Shown here piece by piece: positions 36,457-45,610 of a stretch of 64,000 bases of DNA; positions within the stretch are counted from its first letter, which is position 1, and each line of letters starts with the position of its first letter. The position numbers and the translations under genes were made by a program. The DNA comes from Rhizobiaceae bacterium (GTDB taxonomy: Bacteria; Pseudomonadota; Alphaproteobacteria; Rhizobiales; Rhizobiaceae), in the NCBI GenBank assembly GCA_017644005.1, contig JAEPMJ010000001.1:806001-870000 (forward strand), read 5' to 3'. Under the pieces are notes generated by a model. The model did no database searches, had not been told where the DNA came from, and worked only from the letters and a program-made list of their open reading frames with translations.

Positions 36457-37206
36457 TCAAGCGCCCTGTCCGATTCTGAGTTCGATACGGTCGGCCGAAA
36501 ACCGCGTTCGCAGGAACTGAATCGGCCAGCCGGCCATATCTGCGTCCACGGCCTCGGCAACCAGAACCACAGCACCGGGCGAGAGGCGGAGAATGTCGAG
36601 GTCTCCGATGTCCGCAAGCTGCGCAGTCACCGTCGTCGACTGGCGGGTGTAGTCTTCGATGCCCAGTTCCTTCAGCGCGGCGGTGATTGACCCGGTTGCG
36701 GCGTAACTGTCGTCGATGCCGGCGAAGCGGATCGCATCGAACCAGCTCGTGCTGCGCATGAGCGGCCGGCCATCAGCTTCGGCGCGCGTTTCCAGCCTGA
36801 TAAGCGGTGCGCCCTCCGGAATGCCCAGCGCCTGGGCAACAGCCGTGCCGGCGGGCTCACGCTGGCTGGAAATCAGAACGCCGATACGCTCCTGCGTCTG
36901 GCCGGCGAGGCCATCCGAAAAACGGGTGCGCATACCAATTGGGTAGGAAAGGCGCGGACGTGCCTGGACGAAAGTGCCTCGCCCCTGCTCGCTTCGCAGC
37001 ACGCCCTCCTGCACCAGAAGCGCAATCGCGCTGCGGACGGTGTGACGGTTGACGCCGAACTGTTCGGCCAGAAGCAACTCGGGCGGCAGCTTGCCCGTTT
37101 CCCCGAAAGCGCCCGCTGAGACAAGTTGGCGCATGCGGTCGGCGATCTGCCGCCAGAGCGCTACGCCGCTGCGGCGTTGAATCTTTCCGGGCGTCATCTG
37201 ATCCAA
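36457..37206 (-). CDS. phnF: PhnF, GntR/HutC-family repressor of phosphonate genes
   Basis: A 249-residue GntR-family regulator of the HutC subgroup. The winged helix is at residues 15-85 (ALWRQIADRMRQLV, LPPELLLAEQFGVNRHTVRSAIALLVQEGVLRS in family order), followed by a UTRA ligand domain (GAPLIRLETRAEADGRPLM). It is divergent from phnG, as phnF usually is. I take the TTG at 37204-37206 as start because a GGAGG site lies 6 bases before it; the ATG three codons later would be 15 bases away. It probably binds the palindrome at 37268-37291. It converges with the caspase-like gene, with 4 bases between the two stop codons. Confidence 0.92.
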   Translation of the reverse strand: MDQMTPGKIQRRSGVALWRQIADRMRQLVSAGAFGETGKLPPELLLAEQFGVNRHTVRSAIALLVQEGVLRSEQGRGTFVQARPRLSYPIGMRTRFSDGLAGQTQERIGVLISSQREPAGTAVAQALGIPEGAPLIRLETRAEADGRPLMRSTSWFDAIRFAGIDDSYAATGSITAALKELGIEDYTRQSTTVTAQLADIGDLDILRLSPGAVVLVAEAVDADMAGWPIQFLRTRFSADRIELRIGQGA

Positions 37207-37216
37207 ATACCGCCTC

Positions 37217-37234
37217 CTGTCATGCCAGCGTCAC
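37217..37234 (+). promoter_or_regulatory. Candidate Pho box upstream of phnG
   Basis: CTGTCAT at 37217-37223, four bases, then GCGTCAC at 37228-37234: an 11-base tandem arrangement matching the PhoB consensus CTGTCAT-N4-CTGTCAT at 11 of 14 fixed positions. It overlaps the phnF ribosome-binding site, and it lies about 43 bases before the phnG -10 element, farther than the classical spacing. PhoB control of phn genes under phosphate limitation is established knowledge in rhizobia. Confidence 0.55.
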
Positions 37235-37267
37235 ACCGAGCATTTACACGGTGCGCGCGATTTGTTT

Positions 37268-37291
37268 ATTTGTCTATATAATTAGACAAAT
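37268..37291. promoter_or_regulatory. Palindromic PhnF operator over the phn -10 element
   Basis: Perfect 9-bp arms ATTTGTCTA and TAGACAAAT flank TATAAT, which is a consensus -10 hexamer at 37277-37282. Binding of PhnF would cover the promoter, explaining repression. The arm sequence fits the GT-N-TA-N-AC style of HutC-subgroup operators. The phnG start is about 22 bases downstream. Confidence 0.8.
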
Positions 37292-37313
37292 ATGGATACA
37301 AGTGGAGAACGCC

Positions 37314-37772
37314 TTGCGCGGAAAAACCGAAAAGCAGGCACAGCGTCGGGCCAACATGGCCGTTTTAGCACGCGCGCCGGGTGAACGCCTGAAGGTCTTG
37401 TGGGACAGCGCGGGATTGGAAGCCGAGCACCAAATCGTTCGCGGTCCTGAAACCGGTCTCGTCACGGTGCGCGGACGGATAGGCGGCGGCGGATCGCCTT
37501 TCAATGTCGGGGAAGTCACGGTGACACGGTCGACAGTGAAGCTCGCAGGCGGCGCGGTCGGCCACTCATACGCTCTTGGCCGCGACAAGGAAAAGTCACG
37601 CATCGCGGCCCTATTCGATGCACTTTGGCAAGATGTGAACCTGCAGACGAAGCTTGCGGCAAACATCATCGAGCCGCTGGCGCGCGAACTTTCCGCCAGA
37701 GACGCGCAAACGAAGGAGCGGACCGCAGCAACGCGAGTCGATTTCTTCACGATGGTTCGTGGAGAGGATTGA
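37314..37772 (+). CDS. phnG: Phosphonate C-P lyase system protein PhnG
   Basis: A 152-residue subunit of the PhnGHIJ core complex, which with PhnI transfers phosphonate to ribose. It includes RRANMAVLARAPGERL, FNVGEVTVTRSTVKL and GHSYALGRDKEKSRIAAL, the hallmark segments. I prefer the TTG at 37314 because GGAG lies 6 bases before it and it gives the normal family length; a GTG at 37302 is possible but has no site. The stop overlaps phnH by one base (TGATG). Confidence 0.92.
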   Translation: MRGKTEKQAQRRANMAVLARAPGERLKVLWDSAGLEAEHQIVRGPETGLVTVRGRIGGGGSPFNVGEVTVTRSTVKLAGGAVGHSYALGRDKEKSRIAALFDALWQDVNLQTKLAANIIEPLARELSARDAQTKERTAATRVDFFTMVRGED

Positions 37773-38386
37773 TGGCCGGCGATCTCGACAGCGTGGGCGG
37801 TGCGTTTGCCGAGCCCGTGTTCGGTGCGCAAGGCACCTTTCGCCGCATCATGGAAGCGATGGCGCGGCCGGGAACCTTGCAGACTCTCATCGACCTGCCG
37901 ACCCCGCCGGCACCGCTTTCGCCGAGTGCGGGCGCGATCGCACTGACGCTTTGCGACCATGACACACCGGTGTGGCTGGACACAGCGCTAACCGTTTCGG
38001 AAGCCGTCGGCTCATGGCTCGCTTTCCATACGGGCGCGCCGATCGTCCGGACATCATCGGAAGCGCATTTTGTCTTTTCATCCAACCCGGCGGAGCTGAT
38101 AGCGCTCGAAAATTTCGCGCAAGGGAGCCATGAATATCCTGACCGGTCAGCGACAATCATCATGCAGGTAGCCGGCTTCGATGCCGGCGATTCGCTGCGG
38201 CTCACCGGACCCGGCATTCGCGGCCACGCGGATATCGCGCCGGCACCGCTGCCGCGCCACTTTGCCGAGCAATGGAAACAGAACCGCGCGCGCTTCCCGC
38301 GCGGCGTGGACATCCTCCTTGCCGGGCCCGATGCGGTTTGCGGCCTTCCGCGCAGCACGCGCATCAACCATTCAAACGGAGACTGA
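37772..38386 (+). CDS. phnH: Phosphonate C-P lyase system protein PhnH
   Basis: A 204-residue core subunit of the C-P lyase complex. It has GAFAEPVFGAQGTFRRIMEAMARPG and the C-terminal PRGVDILLAGPDAVCGLPRSTR, both typical. The start ATG overlaps the phnG stop with a GGAGAGG site. phnI follows after 2 bases. In E. coli PhnH is a dimeric component that binds PhnI and PhnG; it has no separate known activity. Confidence 0.94.
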   Translation: MAGDLDSVGGAFAEPVFGAQGTFRRIMEAMARPGTLQTLIDLPTPPAPLSPSAGAIALTLCDHDTPVWLDTALTVSEAVGSWLAFHTGAPIVRTSSEAHFVFSSNPAELIALENFAQGSHEYPDRSATIIMQVAGFDAGDSLRLTGPGIRGHADIAPAPLPRHFAEQWKQNRARFPRGVDILLAGPDAVCGLPRSTRINHSNGD

Positions 38387-38388
38387 TT

Positions 38389-39489
38389 ATGTATGTCGCG
38401 GTGAAAGGCGGCGAAGCGGCAATCCGCAATGCGCACCGGCTTCTGGCGGACCGGCGACGGGGCGACCGTTCCGTACCGGCGCTCAGGCTCGACCAGATCG
38501 TCGAGCAACTGGCGCTAGGCGTTGACCGGGTGATGGCGGAAGGTTCGCTCTATGACAGAGAACTGGCAGCGCTCGCCATTACGCAAGCGCGCGGCGACAT
38601 GATCGAGGCTGTGTTCCTGGTGCGCGCCTTCCGCACCACCCTACCCCGTTTCGGCTACACGCGCGCGGCAGACACGGGTTCGATGCTGGTCGAGCGGCGT
38701 ATTTCGGCGACCTACAAGGACATTCCAGGCGGTCAGTTGCTGGGTCCGACATTCGACTACACGCACCGGCTGCTGGAACCGGAGATCGCTGCGGGGATCG
38801 ACCCTGAAACGCCTGAAACGCGTGACGTCGACGAGGAGCCCATGCCGCGCGTGACCGACATTCTTGCACGTGATGAGCTGATCGAAGAGGACGGCTCCGT
38901 TCCAGCCGAAAAGACGGTTGCCGACATCTCCCGCGAGCCGCTTGAATTTCCGCTTGATCGCGATGCGCGACTGCAGGCACTGGCGCGCGGCGACGAAGGT
39001 TTCCTTCTGGCACTCGCCTATTCCACACAGCGCGGCTATGCGCGCAGCCACCCCTTCGTAGGCGAGATCCGTATTGGCGAGATCGACCTTGAACTCGACG
39101 TGCCCGAACTGCCTTTCCCCGTTCCACTCGGCCGCATACAGGTGACCGAGTGCCAGATGGTCAACCAATTCAAAGGCTCCGCCAAGACACCGCCGCAGTT
39201 CACACGCGGCTATGGGCTGGTCTTCGGCCAGTCGGAGCGCAAGGCGATGGCGATGTCGCTGTGCGACCGGGCACTGCGCGCATCCGAGCTTGGCGAAGAC
39301 GTCGTTGCACCGGCGCAGGACGAGGAATTCGTCATCTCGCATTCCGACAATGTGCAGGCCACCGGCTTCGTAGAGCATCTGAAACTGCCCCACTATGTCG
39401 ACTTCCAGGCCGAACTCGATCTGGTACGACGTATGCGCTCCGAGGTGTCCAGCGGCAACGAGGCCGGCCATCGGGAGGCGGCGGAATGA
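38389..39489 (+). CDS. phnI: Phosphonate C-P lyase system protein PhnI
   Basis: A 366-residue core subunit that displaces adenine from ATP to form ribose-1-phosphonate triphosphate. Conserved segments include MYVAVKGGEAAIRNAH, RTTLPRFGYTRA, TYKDIPGGQLLGPTFDYTHRLL, RGYARSHPFVGEIRIGE and NVQATGFVEHLKLPHYVDFQ. The length fits. The start lies 2 bases after phnH with an AACGGAG site; the stop overlaps phnJ (ATGA). Confidence 0.96.
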   Translation: MYVAVKGGEAAIRNAHRLLADRRRGDRSVPALRLDQIVEQLALGVDRVMAEGSLYDRELAALAITQARGDMIEAVFLVRAFRTTLPRFGYTRAADTGSMLVERRISATYKDIPGGQLLGPTFDYTHRLLEPEIAAGIDPETPETRDVDEEPMPRVTDILARDELIEEDGSVPAEKTVADISREPLEFPLDRDARLQALARGDEGFLLALAYSTQRGYARSHPFVGEIRIGEIDLELDVPELPFPVPLGRIQVTECQMVNQFKGSAKTPPQFTRGYGLVFGQSERKAMAMSLCDRALRASELGEDVVAPAQDEEFVISHSDNVQATGFVEHLKLPHYVDFQAELDLVRRMRSEVSSGNEAGHREAAE

Positions 39490-40370
39490 CTACAGACATT
39501 GCGCAATACAATTTCGCCTACCTGGACGAACAGACGAAGCGCATGATCCGGCGCGCCATCCTGAAAGGAATCGCCATCCCCGGCTATCAGGTGCCGTTCG
39601 CCAGCCGCGAAATGCCAATGCCCTACGGTTGGGGCACCGGCGGCGTACAGGTGACCGCCTCCATTATAGGGCCGGACGACACGCTGAAGGTGATCGACCA
39701 GGGCGCCGACGATACGACGAATGCCGTCTCCATTCGGGCCTTCTTTCAAAAGGTGGCCAACGTACCGGTTACAACCTCCTCCGCCAAAGCGACGGTGATC
39801 CAGACCCGGCACCGCATCCCCGAACATCCGCTCAGCGAGGGGCAGGTGCTGGTCTATCAGGTGCCTATACCGGAGCCGCTGCGCTTTCTGGAGCCGCGCG
39901 AGACCGAGACGCGCAAGATGCACGCGCTCGAGGAGTACGGGCTCATGCACGTGAAGCTCTATGAGGACATCGCGCGCCACGGGCACATTGCCACGACCTA
40001 CGCTTACCCGGTTAAGGTGGAAGGGCGCTATGTGATGGACCCCTCGCCGACGCCGAAATTCGACAACCCTAAAATGCACATGTCGGCTGCGCTGCAGCTA
40101 TTCGGCGCCGGGCGCGAGAAACGCATCTACGCCATTCCGCCCTATACCAACGTGGTGAGCCTCGATTTCGAAGACCACCCGTTCGAGGTGCAGAAGTTCG
40201 ACAAGCCCTGCGCGCTGTGCGGAGCAGAAAACATCTATCTCGACGAGGTTATCCTCGACGATCGCGGGGAGCGCCTGTTCGTCTGTTCCGACACCGATTA
40301 CTGCGAAACGCGAATAGGCGAGGGGCACAGACGAGAGCTGGCCGCCGATTCCACGGAGGCAGCGGAATGA
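39486..40370 (+). CDS. phnJ: Alpha-D-ribose 1-methylphosphonate 5-phosphate C-P lyase PhnJ
   Basis: A 294-residue radical SAM enzyme that breaks the carbon-phosphorus bond. It carries the unusual PhnJ cluster motif C-x2-C-x21-C-x5-C as Cys242, Cys245, Cys267 and Cys273, one position on from the E. coli residues 241, 244, 266 and 272. The N-terminal AYLDEQTKRMIRRAILK and GIAIPGYQVPFASREMPMPYGWGTGG are typical. It overlaps both phnI and phnK by 4 bases, so the core is a tightly coupled unit. Confidence 0.97.
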   Translation: MTTDIAQYNFAYLDEQTKRMIRRAILKGIAIPGYQVPFASREMPMPYGWGTGGVQVTASIIGPDDTLKVIDQGADDTTNAVSIRAFFQKVANVPVTTSSAKATVIQTRHRIPEHPLSEGQVLVYQVPIPEPLRFLEPRETETRKMHALEEYGLMHVKLYEDIARHGHIATTYAYPVKVEGRYVMDPSPTPKFDNPKMHMSAALQLFGAGREKRIYAIPPYTNVVSLDFEDHPFEVQKFDKPCALCGAENIYLDEVILDDRGERLFVCSDTDYCETRIGEGHRRELAADSTEAAE

Positions 40371-41143
40371 AAGACGAACCGCTTCTGCGCGTGACATCCC
40401 TGTCAAAGTCCTACGGTTCGCGCGTCGGCTGCAACGAAGTGAGCTTCGAGTTGTGGCCCGGGGAAGTGCTGGCTGTTGTCGGAGAATCCGGCTCAGGCAA
40501 GACCACGCTGCTCAACTGCGTTTCGACCCGGCTGCCGCCATCGTCCGGCACCGTTTCCTATCGCATGCGCGACGATGCCTGGCGCGACCTCTACCGCATG
40601 AGCGAAGCCGAGCGGCGTTTCCTGATGCGCACGGACTGGGGATTCGTTCACCAGAATTCGGCCGATGGTCTGCGTATGACGGTATCGGCCGGCGCCAATG
40701 TCGGTGAGCGACTGATGGCGATCGGCGACCGGCATTATGGTCGCATCCGCGAAGCGGCGACCGACTGGCTGGAGCGCGTCGAGATCGCCGAAGACAGGGT
40801 GGACGACCAGCCTCGCGCCTTCTCCGGCGGCATGCGACAGCGGCTTCAGATCGCTCGCAATCTGGTGACCAGCCCGCGCCTTATATTCATGGACGAGCCG
40901 ACCGGCGGGCTCGACGTATCGGTGCAGGCGCGGCTGCTCGATCTGTTGCGCGGGCTCGTGTCCGAGCTTGGGCTCGCGGCCATCGTCGTCACGCATGACC
41001 TCGCCGTGGCGCGGCTACTTTCGCACCGCATGATGGTGATGAAAGACGGCGTGGTGGTCGAAACCGGGCTCACCGACCGAGTGCTGGATGACCCGCGGCA
41101 ACCCTATACGCAGTTGCTCGTTTCCTCGATCCTGCAGGTGTAG
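40367..41143 (+). CDS. phnK: C-P lyase complex ABC-type ATPase PhnK
   Basis: A 258-residue ABC ATPase that associates with the C-P lyase core and is not thought to be a transporter. Walker A is GESGSGKTTLLN, the signature FSGGMRQRLQIARNL, and Walker B IFMDEPTGGLDV. The start overlaps phnJ (ATGA). A 60-base gap separates it from phnL. Confidence 0.95.
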   Translation: MKDEPLLRVTSLSKSYGSRVGCNEVSFELWPGEVLAVVGESGSGKTTLLNCVSTRLPPSSGTVSYRMRDDAWRDLYRMSEAERRFLMRTDWGFVHQNSADGLRMTVSAGANVGERLMAIGDRHYGRIREAATDWLERVEIAEDRVDDQPRAFSGGMRQRLQIARNLVTSPRLIFMDEPTGGLDVSVQARLLDLLRGLVSELGLAAIVVTHDLAVARLLSHRMMVMKDGVVVETGLTDRVLDDPRQPYTQLLVSSILQV

Positions 41144-41203
41144 CCGCATGGTTTCGATGTGTGGGAGCCGTGTTTTGGAGCAGATCAAGTGCGGGAGAAA
41201 GAT

Positions 41204-41917
41204 GTGACAATGGCTACTCCGCTCGTCGTTTCCAGTGTCGGCAAGAGCTTTACCATGCATATGCGTGGCAGCGTGCGGCTTGGCGTCGTGGAGAATGTCT
41301 CGTTCTCGCTTCGGGCCGGCGAATGCGCCGTGCTCGGCGGCCCCTCGGGTGCAGGAAAAAGCTCGATCGTGAAGATGCTCTACGGCAACTACGCCGTCGA
41401 CACCGGCCAGATCATCGTCAGTCATCACGGCGAACTCGTTGATCTCGCAAAAGCCGACGCGCGTGTGGTGATTGCAATCCGACGGGACACGGTCGGCTAT
41501 GTCAGCCAGTTCCTTCGCACCATTCCGCGAGTGGCAGCAGTCGATGTTGTCGCAGAACCTCTGGTTTCACGAGGCACAGGCCGCGAAAAGGCAGAGGCGC
41601 GCGCACGCGACATGCTGCGCCGGCTCAATCTGCCGGAGCGCCTGTGGGAGCTGCCACCGGCGACTTTCTCCGGTGGCGAGCAGCAGCGCGTCAACATCGC
41701 GCGTGGCTTTATCACCGACCACCCAGTTTTGCTGCTCGATGAGCCGACAGCCTCGCTGGACGCGGCCAACCGGCAGGTCGTCACCGACATGATCGCGGAA
41801 AAGAAGCGCACCGGCGTGGCGCTTCTCGGAATCTTTCACGATCAAGAGGTGCGCGAAGCAGTCGCCGACCGCATCATCGACGTAACGGAGTTCGCACCCC
41901 GAGAGGCCGCGGCATGA
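41204..41917 (+). CDS. phnL: C-P lyase complex ABC-type ATPase PhnL
   Basis: A 237-residue ABC ATPase needed for C-P lyase function. It has [19 protein letters not shown], the signature [15 protein letters not shown] and [16 protein letters not shown]. The GTG at 41204 is chosen because GGAG lies 6 bases upstream; the ATG at 41210, two codons on, is also possible. Its last four bases overlap the hexapeptide transferase gene (ATGA). Together with PhnK it may drive conformational change in the core complex. Confidence 0.93.
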   Translation: MTMATPLVVSSVGKSFTMHMRGSVRLGVVENVSFSLRAGECAVLGGPSGAGKSSIVKMLYGNYAVDTGQIIVSHHGELVDLAKADARVVIAIRRDTVGYVSQFLRTIPRVAAVDVVAEPLVSRGTGREKAEARARDMLRRLNLPERLWELPPATFSGGEQQRVNIARGFITDHPVLLLDEPTASLDAANRQVVTDMIAEKKRTGVALLGIFHDQEVREAVADRIIDVTEFAPREAAA

Positions 41918-42528
41918 CCAAATACAGCGAAAAACCCCTCATTCATCCGACCGCCGAAGTCTCCGGTTCGACTCTCGGCCGCTACACCGAAATCGCCGAT
42001 CGCTGCCGCGTACATGACACCGTCCTTGGCGACTATTCCTACATGATGCAGGATTGCAGCGCCTGGTGCGCCGAAATCGGCAAGTTTGCCAATATCGCGT
42101 CCAATGTACGCTTCAACGCGACCAACCATCCGACCTGGCGCCCGACGCTGCACCACTTCACATACCGGGCCTCCGACTATTGGGACGACGCCAGTCATGA
42201 GACCGAATTCTTCGACTGGCGGAGGGAAAACCTGGTGCGGGTCGGCAACGACACGTGGTTCGGGCACGGCTCTACGGTGATGCCTGGTGTTACCGTCGGC
42301 GACGGTGCGGTGGTTGGCGCCGGCGCGGTCGTGACCAAGGATGTCGCGCCCTACACGATCGTCGGCGGCGTACCGGCGAAACCGATCCGCGCGCGCTTCG
42401 AAGCATCCATCGCGGAGCGTTATCAGGCGCTCGCCTGGTGGAACTGGACCCACCGACAGTTGCGCGACGCACTGGGTGATTTCCGCTCGCTCTCAGCCAA
42501 GCAGTTTCTCGAAAAGTACGAAGTCTAG
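41914..42528 (+). CDS. Hexapeptide-repeat acetyltransferase, phosphonate-associated
   Basis: A 204-residue left-handed beta-helix transferase of the family that travels with phn genes, named on similarity to chloramphenicol acetyltransferase-like proteins. Hexapeptide runs include [20 protein letters not shown]-like repeats near residues 12-40 and [11 protein letters not shown], then [30 protein letters not shown] and the closing [28 protein letters not shown] is the usual catalytic-His loop of the group. It is coupled to phnL by a 4-base overlap. It may acetylate an aminophosphonate, as PhnO does, but it is not homologous to PhnO, which has a GNAT fold. Confidence 0.88.
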   Translation: MTKYSEKPLIHPTAEVSGSTLGRYTEIADRCRVHDTVLGDYSYMMQDCSAWCAEIGKFANIASNVRFNATNHPTWRPTLHHFTYRASDYWDDASHETEFFDWRRENLVRVGNDTWFGHGSTVMPGVTVGDGAVVGAGAVVTKDVAPYTIVGGVPAKPIRARFEASIAERYQALAWWNWTHRQLRDALGDFRSLSAKQFLEKYEV

Positions 42529-42631
42529 TCCGGTCTGCGGTGGCCGGCTGGTGGAATTCGCGCGCGTTACGTACCCCGCTTTACGGCAACCGGCCCGGCG
42601 ATGAACAGGCATAGCTCGCTCGCCCTGTGCA

Positions 42632-42660
42632 CCGTTAACAAACCGTCACAGTCGTGACAT
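42632..42660 (+). promoter_or_regulatory. Candidate Pho box upstream of phnC
   Basis: An 11-base tandem pattern: CCGTTAA with CAAA, CCGTCAC with AGTC, then GTGACAT. The second unit is a good match to the PhoB half site, and the A-rich spacer fits the consensus. It lies 73 bases before phnC in a 204-base gap, so phnCDE could have its own phosphate-starvation promoter apart from phnG. The match is degenerate. Confidence 0.4.
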
Positions 42661-42732
42661 CGCAGCTTCATGCAGGTCCGGTAGCGAACCCACGAAAGCG
42701 CTGAAAAAGGCGCGCTACCGGGGTGGGCCAAC

Positions 42733-43563
42733 ATGCTGAAGATCGCCAACGTCACGCGACGTTTCGGCAAGACTATTGCCGTGAACGACGTCACGATCGA
42801 AATCCCTCAGGGACAGATGGTTGGCGTGATCGGCCGCTCCGGCGCCGGCAAATCGACCCTTCTTCGCATGATCAACCGCCTTATCGATCCCTCTGTGGGG
42901 GCGATCTTTTTTGACCGCATGGAAGTATCCGCGCTGCGCGGCTCCGGACTTCGCGCCTGGCAGCGCGACTGCGCGATGATCTTCCAGCAGTTCAACCTGG
43001 TGCCGCGGCTTGATGTGCTGACCAATGTTCTGCTCGGCCGTCTCAATCATCGCAGCACCGCGCTCAACCTGCTCAATCTGTTCACACGCGAAGAGCGCAT
43101 CGAGGCAATTGCCGCGCTTGAGCGGCTGGGCATTGCGCAGACGGCGCTACAGCGCGCCGGCACGCTCTCGGGCGGCCAGCAGCAGCGCGTGGCGATTGCC
43201 CGGGCGCTTATGCAGCAGCCAAGGGTCATTCTGGCGGACGAGCCTATCGCATCGCTCGACCCGCTCAATGCCAAGATCGTCATGGACTCGCTGGCCGATA
43301 TCAACCGGCGCGAAGGCCTGACGGTCATTACCAATCTTCATACGCTCGATACGGCGCGCAGCTATTGCGAGCGCGTGATCGGCATGGCCGGCGGCAAGGT
43401 GCTCTTCGACGGCCCTGCGTCACTCCTCACGCAGGACGCCGTGCGCACGATCTACGGCGCAGATGATGACGAGATTTCGGAAGGCATCACCTCGACCAGC
43501 ATCGGCAGAGCAAGGGCGCACCATCCTGCGGGACAGCGCGAACCGGCACTGGTCGGGGCCTGA
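42733..43563 (+). CDS. phnC: Phosphonate ABC transporter ATP-binding protein PhnC
   Basis: A 276-residue import ATPase. Walker A is [15 protein letters not shown], the signature [17 protein letters not shown], Walker [13 protein letters not shown], and the switch His sits in TNLHTLD. The PhnC-type loop [22 protein letters not shown] is present. The C-terminal tail after about residue 255 is Ala/His-rich and not conserved. phnD follows 83 bases later. Confidence 0.95.
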   Translation: MLKIANVTRRFGKTIAVNDVTIEIPQGQMVGVIGRSGAGKSTLLRMINRLIDPSVGAIFFDRMEVSALRGSGLRAWQRDCAMIFQQFNLVPRLDVLTNVLLGRLNHRSTALNLLNLFTREERIEAIAALERLGIAQTALQRAGTLSGGQQQRVAIARALMQQPRVILADEPIASLDPLNAKIVMDSLADINRREGLTVITNLHTLDTARSYCERVIGMAGGKVLFDGPASLLTQDAVRTIYGADDDEISEGITSTSIGRARAHHPAGQREPALVGA

Positions 43564-43646
43564 CGTCCCGGGTCGGCCGGCCCCCGCGACGGCCAATTGA
43601 GTAGAAACCCACCGCCGGCGCGGCCGGCACGAACAGGAGAATATCC

Positions 43647-44552
43647 ATGATCAGGAAAGCACTTATGGCGGCCGTGGCCGCCTCCGCAACGATGGCAGGT
43701 TCGGCCCATGCGATGGAAAAGGACTTCCGCATCGGCATTCTGGGCGGCGAGAACGAAGCCGACCGTCTGCGCAATTTCCAGTGCCTCGTCGACACGCTTC
43801 CCGAAGTTCTGGGCGTGGAGAAGGTGTCGTTATTCCCAGCCGCCGACTATGATGGCGTGATCCAGGGCCTGCTCGGCGGCACGCTCGACTATGCCGAGCT
43901 CGGTGCTTCAGGCTACGCCAAGGTCTATCTGGAAGACCCGAACGCCGTTGAGCCGATCCTGACCACCGTGCAGACCGACGGTTCCACCGGCTACTACTCG
44001 GTGATGGTGGCCCGCAAGGATTCCGGCATGACGAAGCTGGAGGACATGAAGGGCAAGAAGCTCGGTTTCGCGGACCCGGACTCCACCTCCGGCTTTCTCG
44101 TCCCCTCCGTCACGCTGCCCAGTGATGTCGGCATGTCGATTGGTGAGTATTTTAGCGACACCGGCTTCGGCGGCGGCCATGAAAACCTCGTGCTTGAAGT
44201 CGTGAAAGGTACCTTTGACGCCGGCACCACCTGGGCATCGGGCGTCGGAGATTTCTACGACGGCTACAGCTCGGGCAACCTGCGAAAGATGGTCGACAAG
44301 GGAATCCTCGACATGGACGATCTCGTGGAGCTGTGGAAGTCCCCGCTTATCCCGAACGGCCCGATCGTCGTACGCACTTCGATGGATGCCGACATGAAGG
44401 GCAAGTTCAAGGATTTCATGATGAAGCTGCCGGAGAGCGATCCGGATTGCTTCTCCGCGATCCAGGGCGGCGACTACAAGAGCTTCACTGAAGTGACGCC
44501 CGCCTTCTACGAAGCCATCATTGCGGCTCGCAAAGCGAAGATCGGTTCCTAA
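43647..44552 (+). CDS. phnD: Phosphonate ABC transporter substrate-binding protein PhnD
   Basis: A 301-residue periplasmic binding protein with a signal peptide cut after about residue 22 (AGSAHA). Family marks include FRIGILGGENEADRLRN, DYAELGASGYAKVY, DMKGKKLGFADPDSTSGFLVP and ATTWASGV-like GTTWASGVGDFYDGYS. It should bind phosphonates such as 2-aminoethylphosphonate. An AGGAG site precedes the ATG. A GC-rich hairpin after its stop may set its level above the permeases. Confidence 0.96.
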   Translation: MIRKALMAAVAASATMAGSAHAMEKDFRIGILGGENEADRLRNFQCLVDTLPEVLGVEKVSLFPAADYDGVIQGLLGGTLDYAELGASGYAKVYLEDPNAVEPILTTVQTDGSTGYYSVMVARKDSGMTKLEDMKGKKLGFADPDSTSGFLVPSVTLPSDVGMSIGEYFSDTGFGGGHENLVLEVVKGTFDAGTTWASGVGDFYDGYSSGNLRKMVDKGILDMDDLVELWKSPLIPNGPIVVRTSMDADMKGKFKDFMMKLPESDPDCFSAIQGGDYKSFTEVTPAFYEAIIAARKAKIGS

Positions 44553-44571
44553 CCCCAGGCTCAGACGCGGC

Positions 44572-44595
44572 GCGCCGGGCAACTCCGCCCGGCGC
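44572..44595 (+). terminator. Intraoperonic hairpin after phnD
   Basis: Perfect 9-bp arms GCGCCGGGC and GCCCGGCGC around the 6-base loop AACTCC, 20 bases after the phnD stop and 32 before phnE. A short T-run (TTTT) comes 8 bases after the stem. This is the usual place for a stem that protects the binding-protein message or partly ends transcription. Confidence 0.55.
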
Positions 44596-44627
44596 AGCGC
44601 AATTTTGCGACCATCGAAGGATCGATA

Positions 44628-45608
44628 ATGAACGCCGATGCATCAGCCGTACACGGTGGCAACAGGCTGTCTGAGGCATGTCTGGCGGTCGAAAGGCACT
44701 GGCGGGAACTCGCTGGCCGACGCCGCCTGTACACCTGGGGAGGGGTTTTGGTGCTCGTGCTTGCGATGTCGGGCTCGCTGTGGTTCGCCAACGAGACGAA
44801 TGCCGGCAAGTTCTTCGAGCGTCTGCCCTATTTCTTCGGTTTCATCGATCAGCTCACGCCGCGTGATCCGCTTGAGGTGTGGCGCGCGTTCTGGAACCTG
44901 CCCTCGCCCCATGACGACGGCAGCCTGAAGTTCAACTATCCCGAGGGGCGCGTATATCTCACCGAGACGCTCTACGTGCCCGAATATGTTTACAAGATGA
45001 TCGAGACACTCAACATCGCACTGGTCTCGACGCTGATCGGTTTCGGTGCCGGTTTCGTGTTGTGTTTTGTCGCCGCCAAGAACCTGACCGCAAATCGCTG
45101 GCTGCGGTTTGTCGTGCGCCGCTTCATGGAAGTGCTGCGGGCTTTCCCCGAAATCGTCATCGCCGGCTTCTTCCTCGCGGTTTTCTCGCTGGGTGCCGTT
45201 CCGGCCATTATCGCGGTTTCGATCCATACCATAGGCGCGCTCGGCAAGATGTTTTTCGAAGTGGTCGAGAATGCCGATATGAAGCCCGACGAGGGCCTGC
45301 GCGCTGCAGGTGGCAACTGGATCGAGCGCGTCTGGTTCGGCACCGTGCCACAGGTGCTGCCGAATTTCCTCAGCTACGGGCTGCTGCGCTTCGAAATCAA
45401 TGTTCGTGCTTCGACCATCATCGGCGCGGTCGGCGGCGGCGGCATCGGCGAGACGCTTCGCCTTTCGATCAGCCGCACGCATGAAGCAAAAACGCTGGCG
45501 ATCGTGCTTCTTCTCTTCCTCACCATAGTCGCGGTGGACCAGCTTTCGGCTTATCTCCGACGCCGGCTGGTGGGCAACCAGGCATTCGAATTCGGGCGCG
45601 GGCCCTGA
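44628..45608 (+). CDS. phnE: Phosphonate ABC transporter permease PhnE1
   Basis: A 326-residue inner-membrane permease. An N-terminal span at about residues 36-56 (LYTWGGVLVLVLAMSGSLWF) is followed by the core membrane domain from about 120, with the coupling motif EGLRAAGGNWIERVWFGTVPQVLPNF and IIGAVGGGGIGETL. An AAGGA site is just before the ATG. phnE2 begins 2 bases after its stop. The two would form the heterodimeric channel. Confidence 0.94.
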   Translation: MNADASAVHGGNRLSEACLAVERHWRELAGRRRLYTWGGVLVLVLAMSGSLWFANETNAGKFFERLPYFFGFIDQLTPRDPLEVWRAFWNLPSPHDDGSLKFNYPEGRVYLTETLYVPEYVYKMIETLNIALVSTLIGFGAGFVLCFVAAKNLTANRWLRFVVRRFMEVLRAFPEIVIAGFFLAVFSLGAVPAIIAVSIHTIGALGKMFFEVVENADMKPDEGLRAAGGNWIERVWFGTVPQVLPNFLSYGLLRFEINVRASTIIGAVGGGGIGETLRLSISRTHEAKTLAIVLLLFLTIVAVDQLSAYLRRRLVGNQAFEFGRGP

Positions 45609-45610
45609 TC

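Noticed and set aside
41914-42528. Hexapeptide protein as PhnO
   Set aside because: PhnO has a GNAT fold; this is a left-handed beta-helix transferase.
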